Source: Nanobdellota archaeon
GTDB lineage: Archaea > Nanoarchaeota > Nanoarchaeia > Parvarchaeales > Parvarchaeaceae
Length of the DNA stretch: 30,424 bases
Assembly (NCBI GenBank): GCA_021796445.1
Contig: JAKACB010000010.1
Coordinates: forward strand, 1-30,424
Direction: 5' to 3'
Shown here one piece after another: positions 1-5,313 of this stretch (positions are counted from its first letter, which is position 1; every line of letters begins with the position of its first letter). The position numbers were made by a program, and so were the translations under genes. The notes below the pieces were generated by a model. It was not told where the DNA came from. It saw nothing but the letters and a program-made list of their open reading frames with translations, and ran no database searches.

Positions 1-79
1 TTGCGGCTACGGAAGAAGTTCAAAACTTAAGGCTTATGCCTGGAACAATAAAACCGTAAACGGTAAAAGAAAAGACTGA
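1..79 (+). CDS. rpl37e: Ribosomal protein eL37 (L37e), C-terminal end only
   Basis: The window opens inside a gene. From base 2 the frame reads CGYGRSSKLKAYAWNN and continues to a TGA at 77-79. This resembles the C-terminal end of archaeal L37e, whose second zinc-binding CxxC pair is followed by a G-(F/Y)-G-(K/R)-S-(S/A) stretch and a basic tail with a conserved Trp. Only about 25 residues are visible; the first zinc pair and the start lie outside the window. L37e is a small zinc-binding protein of the large ribosomal subunit. The HAD phosphatase ATG follows after only 4 bases, so the two are probably co-transcribed. The identification rests on a short piece. Confidence 0.72.
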   Translation, partial: CGYGRSSKLKAYAWNNKTVNGKRKD

Positions 80-83
80 TTAA

Positions 84-800
84 ATGTCAGAGAAGATTAA
101 AGCAAAGGCATTGATATTTGATTTTGACAATACTCTAGTAGATACGCATTCTGCGATAAGTGGTGCATATTCAAAGGTTGTTGAATTGATTTCTTCAAGC
201 TCTGGACTTGATAGCGGTTACTTGATGCAGCAGCTTTTAAAGGCACAGAAGGAAGTAATCGACGATGTTCCATTGGTTTCAAGGCAGTATGATAGGAAGG
301 CAGTTATAAAGAAATTGAACGAGAACCTATCACTTAACATGGATGAAATGCAGGTGGAAAAGCTAGCACAGATATTCTATGATTTCATACTGGAAAAAAT
401 AGAATACCCAAAAGATACGGAGGAGGTTCTCAAGGCCTTAAAATCAATGGGCAAAAAATTAGGGCTTTTGACAGACACAGATGTACGGCCTGGTTTGAAG
501 AGGAGAAGGCTAAACAGCCTAAACTTTACAAAGTTGTTTGATGCTGTTTTGATAGCTGGAGAAGACATACCGCAGAGGAAAAACAGCCCCATACCTTTTA
601 TTGAGCTTGCTAGGCTTTTGGATGTAGGGCCAGAAGATACGCTGGTAATAGGAGACAGAATGGATGCAGACATAGACAATGCAAAAGAAGCAGGAATGAA
701 AGCAGTTCTTATAGACAAATATTTACCACCTAACACAGGAGTTCATGAACCAGATGCAGTTATACACGAGCTTAAGCAGCTCTTAGAGGTAGTGGGTTAA
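84..800 (+). CDS. HAD-family phosphatase (phosphoglycolate phosphatase-like)
   Basis: A 238-residue soluble protein with the four haloacid-dehalogenase motifs. Motif I is FDFDNTLV, with nucleophile Asp13 and acid/base Asp15. Motif II is around Thr130 in LLTDTD. Motif III is probably Lys166 after GEDIPQR. Motif IV is GDRMDADIDNA, with Asp191 and Asp195 for magnesium. The helical insert after motif I (about residues 20-100) is a C1-type cap, as in phosphoglycolate phosphatase and related enzymes. Family knowledge says it hydrolyses a small phosphorylated metabolite; the substrate cannot be read from the sequence. The ATG at 84 lies 4 bases after the L37e stop, so the pair probably forms an operon. 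Confidence 0.85.
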   Translation: MSEKIKAKALIFDFDNTLVDTHSAISGAYSKVVELISSSSGLDSGYLMQQLLKAQKEVIDDVPLVSRQYDRKAVIKKLNENLSLNMDEMQVEKLAQIFYDFILEKIEYPKDTEEVLKALKSMGKKLGLLTDTDVRPGLKRRRLNSLNFTKLFDAVLIAGEDIPQRKNSPIPFIELARLLDVGPEDTLVIGDRMDADIDNAKEAGMKAVLIDKYLPPNTGVHEPDAVIHELKQLLEVVG

Positions 801-806
801 TCATTA

Positions 807-815
807 TTAATATTT
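807..815 (+). promoter_or_regulatory. TATA-like box for trpS
   Basis: The AT-rich element TTAATATTT is centred about 23 bases before the trpS ATG at 834. That spacing fits an archaeal promoter giving a leaderless or nearly leaderless transcript. No ribosome-binding site is visible before the ATG. Confidence 0.4.
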
Positions 816-833
816 GGATGGCTTTTAAATTGG

Positions 834-1982
834 ATGGAAAAGCTCAATGTAACGCCTTGGGAAGTAAGCGGGGAGCTAAACGATAATGCTTACTCTAAAT
901 TAGTTGAGAAATTCGGTGTTGATTTAATAAGCGATAACCTATTGAATAGAATAAAAAAGATTGCAAATGGAAAGCTGCATCCTCTTCTTAGCAGAAAGGT
1001 TTTCTTTGCACACAGGGAGCTTAACCTTGTTTTAGATGATTATGAAAGCGGCAGGCCTTTCTATCTTTACACTGGCAGGGGTCCTTCGGGAAAGATGCAC
1101 ATAGGTCACTTGCTGCCATTCACATTCACGCTTTGGCTGCAGAAAACATTCAATGTTGATTTACTGATACAGCTGACGGACGACGAGAAGTTTCTCGTAG
1201 GCAGCAAGGAAAAGAGTGAGATAGAGAAATTTACAAATGACAACATACTTGATATAATAAGCTTGGGTTTTGATCCAAAGAAGACACACATAATAGCGGA
1301 TTACGAAAGCGCTAAAACTCTATATTATTACGCAACAGACGTCGCAAAGCACATTACAGTATCAACCGTAAAGGCCGTTTTTGGTGTTAATGACAGCGAT
1401 AATATAGGGAAGCTCTTCTTTCCTTCAATGCAGATAACTCCTGCTTTCCTTCTTTCAGCCTTAGCCGGAAAGAAAATGAGGTGTCTAATACCATATGCAA
1501 TAGATCAGGACCCTTATTTCAGGGTTGCAAGGGACGTGCTTCCTAAATTGGGGTATTACAAGCCATCTGCAATAATCTCAAAGTTTCTTCCAGCTCTTCA
1601 GGGCAATTCGGCAAAGATGTCGTCTTCAAAGGAAGAAAGCGCAATATTTTTAGAGGACAGTAAAGAGCAAGTAAGAAAGAAATTAATGAAATATGCATTT
1701 TCCGGCGGCAAGGACACATTGGAGGAGCAGAGAAAGTACGGGGCAAATCCCGATATAGACTTTGCATTCCTAGAATACAGCTTTTTAGAAGAAGACCAAA
1801 GCAAAGTAGACAAAGTGTACCAAGAATACAAATCAGGCAAGATGCTAAGCGGCGAGATGAAGGAAATGGCAGCTGAAACAATATCCAATTTCTTGGAGTC
1901 ATTGAAGACTAAAAAGGAAGGAATGAAGGACAAGGTTGGAGATTACCTGTTCGATCCAGAAAAAATAAAGCATTATAACTAA
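834..1982 (+). CDS. trpS: Tryptophan--tRNA ligase (archaeal/eukaryotic type)
   Basis: A 382-residue class I synthetase that charges tRNA-Trp with tryptophan using ATP. The HIGH signature is at residues 89-92 inside YTGRGPSGKMHIGH, and the KMSKS signature appears as KMSSS at 261-265. AIDQDPYFR (about 222-230) is characteristic of the archaeal/eukaryotic TrpRS branch and separates it from TyrRS. Length is normal for archaeal TrpRS. The gene starts 33 bases after the HAD gene; with a TATA-like element at 807-815 and no Shine-Dalgarno sequence, a leaderless message is likely. The short acidic N-terminal extension before residue 45 is common in archaeal members. Confidence 0.95.
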   Translation: MEKLNVTPWEVSGELNDNAYSKLVEKFGVDLISDNLLNRIKKIANGKLHPLLSRKVFFAHRELNLVLDDYESGRPFYLYTGRGPSGKMHIGHLLPFTFTLWLQKTFNVDLLIQLTDDEKFLVGSKEKSEIEKFTNDNILDIISLGFDPKKTHIIADYESAKTLYYYATDVAKHITVSTVKAVFGVNDSDNIGKLFFPSMQITPAFLLSALAGKKMRCLIPYAIDQDPYFRVARDVLPKLGYYKPSAIISKFLPALQGNSAKMSSSKEESAIFLEDSKEQVRKKLMKYAFSGGKDTLEEQRKYGANPDIDFAFLEYSFLEEDQSKVDKVYQEYKSGKMLSGEMKEMAAETISNFLESLKTKKEGMKDKVGDYLFDPEKIKHYN

Positions 1983-2003
1983 CATTTTTATTCGATTTTA
2001 AAA

Positions 2004-2010
2004 TTTATAT
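2004..2010 (+). promoter_or_regulatory. TATA box for the membrane-protein pair
   Basis: TTTATAT is centred 26 bases before the ATG at 2033. No ribosome-binding site lies between, so the transcript probably starts at or next to the ATG. Confidence 0.55.
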
Positions 2011-2032
2011 TGCTAGAAAGACAATTGGTAAT

Positions 2033-2521
2033 ATGCAGTTTAATCAAACAAAGCTTAATTTGATTGTTCTTATAATAGTAAGCATAATTGCGGTCATAGC
2101 TATAGGCGGAGATATAGGCGCGTCTTTCTCAGTTGTATTCAAGCCAATAACCATCGTCAGTTTTACATACTTCGTTGAAATTGCATTGATAACTGCAAGG
2201 GTAGTAACTTTGATAGGCGCATTAGTGACAGTTATTTTTATAGCATTGATATTACTTGTCAATGCTAAGCATGCAAAGGATAGGGCTCCATGGGCCGGTT
2301 TTTTTCTGAATAAAGGGCGGTCTAAGGTTTTTATTAAGAGAATAGAGATTCTGCTTCTATTCGGCTTCTTGGCTACGGTGGTTTTTGCAGTAAATGCGGT
2401 TACACAGATATTTCTAGCGTATGGTTTAGTTGCAGCCTTTTGGCTTCTAGCTATTTTATCTCTTTTGGTGGCGGGTTTTTCATATGATCTTTACTTTAAT
2501 TACTTTCGGAGGTTCTCATGA
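2033..2521 (+). CDS. Unknown membrane protein, about four transmembrane segments
   Basis: A 162-residue very hydrophobic protein that I do not recognise. Predicted membrane segments lie near residues 9-28, 54-76, 104-124 and 128-150. A short polar, basic loop containing AKHAKDRAPW lies between the second and third. There is no cleavable signal peptide or catalytic motif. The downstream membrane protein starts in an ATGA overlap with this stop codon, so the two are translationally coupled and may form one complex. The TATA box 26 bases upstream suggests leaderless transcription. Function is unknown; a transporter, channel or structural membrane subunit are all possible. Confidence 0.75.
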   Translation: MQFNQTKLNLIVLIIVSIIAVIAIGGDIGASFSVVFKPITIVSFTYFVEIALITARVVTLIGALVTVIFIALILLVNAKHAKDRAPWAGFFLNKGRSKVFIKRIEILLLFGFLATVVFAVNAVTQIFLAYGLVAAFWLLAILSLLVAGFSYDLYFNYFRRFS

Positions 2522-2847
2522 GTTTCAGCATTCCGCTTCCTATTGCGCTTTTAATTGCAGCCGCGTGGGTACTTACCTTCTTTATGTTCTATTTTAACAT
2601 GCGAAAGATGGAACGGTTTTTGGTTCTATTTTTTGCAAATCCGAAGAAGAAGGTAATTGGTTTGATTATTATATTTGCAGGAATGCTCGCTATTTCAGCC
2701 AGCTATATAGCTACATTGGTTCAGTATGTTTTGAATCCGGCATTGGTTACATCTTCGTTTATACAAGGTACTTACATCTCAGGGTTCTACGGCGATGCAA
2801 TTGCATTGCCACTGATTGTTCTAGGTTTTATTCTGTTTTCAATGTAA
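2518..2847 (+). CDS. Unknown small membrane protein, about three transmembrane segments
   Basis: A 109-residue hydrophobic protein of unknown family. Likely membrane segments are at residues 4-27, about 44-68 and 90-108. A basic loop (NMRKMERF to NPKKK, about 31-44) between the first two should face the cytoplasm. The start overlaps the previous stop by ATGA, a classic coupled arrangement. The protein ends almost directly after its last membrane segment. Tight coupling with the 162-residue membrane protein suggests fixed stoichiometry or a shared complex, which is inference. Confidence 0.72.
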   Translation: MSFSIPLPIALLIAAAWVLTFFMFYFNMRKMERFLVLFFANPKKKVIGLIIIFAGMLAISASYIATLVQYVLNPALVTSSFIQGTYISGFYGDAIALPLIVLGFILFSM

Positions 2848-2888
2848 TCATTTTTTATTTCGCTATTTTTTAAAAGGAAAAGTATTTA

Positions 2889-2916
2889 TACTAATAATTA
2901 TATATAATTATTAGTA
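2889..2916. promoter_or_regulatory. Perfect 28-bp palindrome, probable operator
   Basis: The left half reads TACTAATAATTATA and the right half is its exact reverse complement, with no spacer. The palindrome begins just after a TATA-like run (TATTTATA, 2883-2890) and ends 3 bases before the ATG of the ribbon-helix-helix gene at 2920. It therefore covers the expected transcription start. RHH regulators usually bind palindromic DNA and often repress themselves, so an autoregulatory operator is the simplest reading. The element is almost all A and T, so chance contributes, but 14 matched pairs is long. Confidence 0.55.
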
Positions 2917-2919
2917 ATT

Positions 2920-3141
2920 ATGGATGAACAAAAATTTACAACGGTTTCGATACCTAAGCCTTTGGCTGATAAGGCCAAAAAGCTTATAGAGAAAACGGGT
3001 TTCACATCGCTTTCAAGCTTTGTAGAATACCTGCTTAGAGAGCTGGTCTCGGAAAGCAACGAAGAAAAAAAGAGAAGGGAAGAAAAAGACGAGCGGGTGC
3101 TTGATCTTGAGGATAAGCTCAGGAAACTGGGTTATATGTAG
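2920..3141 (+). CDS. Ribbon-helix-helix (CopG-like) DNA-binding protein
   Basis: A 73-residue protein with an RHH fold: beta strand KFTTVSIP (about 5-12), helix A PLADKAKKLIEKTG, turn, and helix B SLSSFVEYLLRELVSE (about 29-45). A charged linker of Glu, Lys and Arg follows, then a C-terminal peptide ending KLRKLGYM. The next protein in the operon ends with a nearly identical KLRLFGYM. A perfect palindrome overlaps its promoter, consistent with autorepression. Its TAG stop lies against the AGGAGG ribosome-binding site of the following gene, so they are co-transcribed. It may be a regulator or a small partner of the PP-loop enzyme. Confidence 0.8.
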   Translation: MDEQKFTTVSIPKPLADKAKKLIEKTGFTSLSSFVEYLLRELVSESNEEKKRREEKDERVLDLEDKLRKLGYM

Positions 3142-3150
3142 GAGGTAAAC

Positions 3151-3981
3151 ATGGAAAATGAACAATATTCTGTAAAAAAACAAAGAATAGAAGGTGGGTT
3201 GAGTTTAGAAGCAAAGGAAGAAATTGCGCTTATAGTAATAAAGGATGCATTGAAAAGATACAACCGGCCTACGGTTGTTTGGAGTGCTGGAAAAGACAGC
3301 ACAGTGGTTTTGGACCTTGTAAGACGGGCATGTAAGGATTTGGGGATGCAGTTGCCTCCTGCATTATTTATAGACCACGGACAGCATTACGATGAAACCA
3401 TGAAGATGCTTGAAGACATAAGCAATGAATGGGGCTTTAAGATGGTATATGCAAAGAATGAGGACGTTATAAAAAATGTAGGGAAGGACAACAAAATAAA
3501 GCTCAGCAGTCTTAACAAGGTTAACCAGGATGAAGCTAGAAGAATAGGATTCAACGGAGAAGAGTTTGATTACAGCTTAGAAACAGAGGTCGGAAACCAT
3601 TTATTGAAAACAGTTGCGATGAACATGGCAATCGAAAAGTACAGGTTCGATGCGCTATTTACTGGTGTTAGGTGGGATGAAAATGAAGCAAGGTCTATGG
3701 AGGTTTTCATAAGCCCGAGAACGCATCCGGATCATGTAAGGGTACAGCCGATACTGCCTTTTACTGAAAGGAACGTTTGGGGATATATTTTCAAGTACAA
3801 ATTGCCAATGCATCCTTTGTACAAGCTCGGATATAGGTCAATAGATGGTAAATTGGATTCAAAGAAGACAAGCGATTTGCCTGCATGGGAACAGGACTTA
3901 GAGCATACAAAAGAAAGAGCAGGCAGATCACAGGACAAGGAAGGAGTAATGGAAAAACTCAGGCTTTTCGGCTACATGTAA
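3151..3981 (+). CDS. CysD/CysH-like PP-loop ATP pyrophosphatase
   Basis: A 276-residue soluble protein of the adenine-nucleotide alpha-hydrolase superfamily. The PP-loop is WSAGKDST (Ser45-Ser50). Other family marks are LFIDHGQHYDET (72-83), FTGVRWDENEAR (170-181), and the CysD/CysH-type block ERNVWGYIFKYKLPMHPLY (206-224). The tail ERAGRSQDKEGVMEKLR recalls the C-terminus of sulfate adenylyltransferase subunit CysD. There is a single cysteine (Cys61), so the iron-sulfur or redox cysteines of many PAPS reductases are absent. No CysN-type GTPase is nearby. It should activate a substrate by adenylylation, but substrate and pathway are unknown. A strong AGGAGG ends 4 bases before the ATG, and an RHH protein with the same C-terminal peptide precedes it. 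Confidence 0.78.
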   Translation: MENEQYSVKKQRIEGGLSLEAKEEIALIVIKDALKRYNRPTVVWSAGKDSTVVLDLVRRACKDLGMQLPPALFIDHGQHYDETMKMLEDISNEWGFKMVYAKNEDVIKNVGKDNKIKLSSLNKVNQDEARRIGFNGEEFDYSLETEVGNHLLKTVAMNMAIEKYRFDALFTGVRWDENEARSMEVFISPRTHPDHVRVQPILPFTERNVWGYIFKYKLPMHPLYKLGYRSIDGKLDSKKTSDLPAWEQDLEHTKERAGRSQDKEGVMEKLRLFGYM

Positions 3982-3982
3982 G

Positions 3983-4456
3983 ATGGAACAGCGATTAAAG
4001 GATCTTTTAATGAATTCAGGTGGAAGTGCAATCATGGGGTTGGACAATTCTCTATACGATCTGCTGCTAACTGCCGCTAAAAGAAGCGGCAATGACTCGG
4101 TAAGTATCAATAGAAAATACGCCAAGTTTTCTTTTGGCAGTTCAGTAAAATATTGCATAAATCCAAAGTACTTTGAAAACGACAACAAGCTTAGAAGAGT
4201 GGTTTATTCGATTATTAAAGGCGCTTTTAGGGATTACAAGAGCAGCGGAAAGGGAAACATTGAGATACTGTTGAACTATGGTTATCAGGCAGATAAGGTC
4301 AATAAAATCAAGAAAGAGCTTGAAGAAAGTTATGGTTTCAGGGGCACAGAAGCAGGATTCTATGAAGTTCCGGTTCTTGGAGAAGCACTTGAATTTTCTG
4401 TGAAAAAGCTGTCTGTGAAAGCCATTGCTGGCAGTGCAGTTAAAGAATACATTTAA
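3983..4456 (+). CDS. Unknown protein in the RHH/PP-loop operon
   Basis: A 157-residue soluble protein that I do not recognise. It has mixed alpha/beta composition, no membrane segment, no cysteine pair for zinc and only one cysteine (in KYCINPKYF). The ATG is one base after the stop of the PP-loop gene, so it is almost certainly translated from the same message. The middle region (about 60-110) is basic (RRVVYSIIKGAFRDYKSSGK), which could suit nucleic-acid binding. A TATA-like box for the next tRNA follows its stop, so it is probably the last gene of this operon. Functional coupling to the PP-loop enzyme is inferred only from position. Confidence 0.7.
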   Translation: MEQRLKDLLMNSGGSAIMGLDNSLYDLLLTAAKRSGNDSVSINRKYAKFSFGSSVKYCINPKYFENDNKLRRVVYSIIKGAFRDYKSSGKGNIEILLNYGYQADKVNKIKKELEESYGFRGTEAGFYEVPVLGEALEFSVKKLSVKAIAGSAVKEYI

Positions 4457-4468
4457 ACTATCAGGTAA

Positions 4469-4477
4469 TTATAAATA
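4469..4477 (+). promoter_or_regulatory. TATA box for tRNA-Ile
   Basis: TTATAAATA is centred 34 bases before the mature tRNA 5' end at 4507. A start about 26 bases downstream of the box would leave a short 5' leader for RNase P to remove. Confidence 0.55.
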
Positions 4478-4506
4478 TTTGAAGTATCTATTAAAGTAGT
4501 CATTGT

Positions 4507-4605
4507 GGCCTGGTAGCTTAGCCCGGTAGAGCACTGCTCTTATATGAGTATGCTCCAACATTTTAGGAAAAGCAGGGGTCCCGAGTCCAAATCTCGGCCA
4601 GGCCA
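4507..4605 (+). tRNA. tRNA-Ile (anticodon UAU) with a 25-nt intron
   Basis: A complete cloverleaf: acceptor GGCCTGG pairs with CCAGGCC; D-stem GCTT/GAGC; anticodon stem CTGCT/AGCAG; T-stem CCGAG/CTCGG; discriminator A at 4605; no encoded CCA. An intron at 4545-4569 lies at the canonical 37/38 position. It is supported by a bulge-helix-bulge: central helix CTTA/TAGG flanked by 3-base bulges TAT and AAA. After splicing the loop is CTTATAA, giving anticodon TAT (4541-4543), which reads AUA isoleucine codons. A37 after U36 fits. Most archaea use a CAU anticodon modified to agmatidine for AUA. The T-loop begins TCC, so position 55 is C rather than the usual U. Confidence 0.88.
4545..4569 (+). other. 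tRNA-Ile intron with bulge-helix-bulge splice sites
   Basis: These 25 bases separate A37 from A38 of the tRNA. Cleavage in the centre of each 3-base bulge (TA/T and AA/A) around the 4-bp helix CTTA/TAGG gives a 7-base anticodon loop. This is the standard substrate of the archaeal tRNA splicing endonuclease. The inner part (GAGTATGCTC) can form a small hairpin. Confidence 0.75.
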
Positions 4606-4671
4606 ATATTATTCACAAAGCTTAAATAATATTGCTGTTCTATTTTTTATCTGTTAAATAACGGAGGAAAA

Positions 4672-4998
4672 ATGGAAAAGAATTCTTTGGAAAAAATAGT
4701 GGACGCAATAAAGTCATTGGATGCAGCGGATTACTCTGTAAACCTAGAAAAGGAGCTTTACTCCACCTACAATAAATTCGGCGAGAAGGCAGCTTTGGAT
4801 CTTGCAAGTAAGATTCTGGAAAGTAAGTCAGAATCAATCCTTACTTTAGATAACCTTAAAACGATAAGCGGTACTGTTAAGATAATAAACTACCTAGGTC
4901 TGTATAATGAGATAAAATCTATGAGTGCTTCTTACGAGAGTAAAGAGAATGAACCAGGTAAAAACTGGGTTTTTTACTTAATTAGCCACAATAGATAA
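4672..4998 (+). CDS. Unknown small soluble protein
   Basis: A 108-residue protein of unknown family, mostly helical and charged, with no cysteine and no membrane segment. A clear GGAGG ribosome-binding site (4663-4667) sits 4 bases before the ATG. An AT-rich promoter-like stretch (CTTAAATAATA, 4621-4631) lies between it and the tRNA. The good ribosome-binding site and even codon use support a real gene. The N-terminal half (about 1-50) is rich in Leu, Lys and Glu at helical spacing. The gene stands alone between the tRNA and the zinc-ribbon gene. No function can be assigned. Confidence 0.65.
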   Translation: MEKNSLEKIVDAIKSLDAADYSVNLEKELYSTYNKFGEKAALDLASKILESKSESILTLDNLKTISGTVKIINYLGLYNEIKSMSASYESKENEPGKNWVFYLISHNR

Positions 4999-4999
4999 G

Positions 5000-5009
5000 T
5001 TTATAAATA
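5000..5009 (+). promoter_or_regulatory. TATA box for the zinc-ribbon gene and its leader
   Basis: TTTATAAATA begins 1 base after the preceding stop codon. Transcription from this box should start near 5030, about 90 bases before the zinc-ribbon ATG at 5124. That leader is unusually long for this window. Confidence 0.55.
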
Positions 5010-5037
5010 GACTGGTTCTTATACATAAGGTAGAGGA

Positions 5038-5115
5038 ATGATGTTAGGGGGTTCTAGTAGGAGTTTATTGTTTATTCAAACTTTCTCTTATTGGATTTCT
5101 AAACTTCGTTCTTAA
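5038..5115 (+). CDS. Possible 25-residue leader peptide upstream of the zinc-ribbon gene
   Basis: A short open frame starts with two consecutive ATG codons just after AGAGGA, about 7 bases downstream of the expected transcription start. It encodes about 25 residues beginning MMLGGSSRSLLFIQTF and stops at a TAA (5113-5115) that runs directly into the AGGAGG of the next gene. The geometry suits a translationally coupled leader, but the peptide has no recognised family and short frames arise easily by chance. The same stretch could simply be an untranslated leader. Confidence 0.3.
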   Translation: MMLGGSSRSLLFIQTFSYWISKLRS

Positions 5116-5123
5116 GGAGGAAT

Positions 5124-5261
5124 ATGGCAAAATTCGAAAGAAGAATGTATAAAGCTGTATGTTCCGATTGTGGGAAAGAGACTGAGGTTCCTTTCCAGCC
5201 ACAAGAGGGCAGACCAGTTTACTGCAGAGACTGCTATAACAAGAGAAAAGGAACACAGTAA
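5124..5261 (+). CDS. 45-residue CxxC-x17-CxxC zinc-ribbon protein
   Basis: A very small protein, MAKFERRMYKAVCSDCGKE at the N-terminus, with cysteine pairs Cys13-Cys16 and Cys34-Cys37 separated by exactly 17 residues. This is the CxxC-x17-CxxC zinc-ribbon pattern found in many small bacterial and archaeal proteins. The region before the second pair (about 28-33, GRPVYC) matches the usual GRPVYCxxC form. A strong AGGAGG (5115-5120) lies 3 bases before the ATG. The C-terminus is basic (NKRKGTQ), which could contact nucleic acid. The specific role is unknown; nucleic-acid binding or metal-dependent regulation is typical speculation for the family. Confidence 0.82.
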   Translation: MAKFERRMYKAVCSDCGKETEVPFQPQEGRPVYCRDCYNKRKGTQ

Positions 5262-5290
5262 TTCCTATTTTTAGTTAAATAGCAAAACAT

Positions 5291-5313
5291 TAATTATTTT
5301 TTATTTTTTTTAT
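5291..5313 (+). terminator. T-rich terminator of the zinc-ribbon gene
   Basis: A run of more than 15 T in about 23 bases follows the zinc-ribbon stop in the gap before the converging lysS gene. Archaeal RNA polymerase terminates at such T tracts. The opposite strand is A-rich here, so it would serve only the plus strand. Confidence 0.5.
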
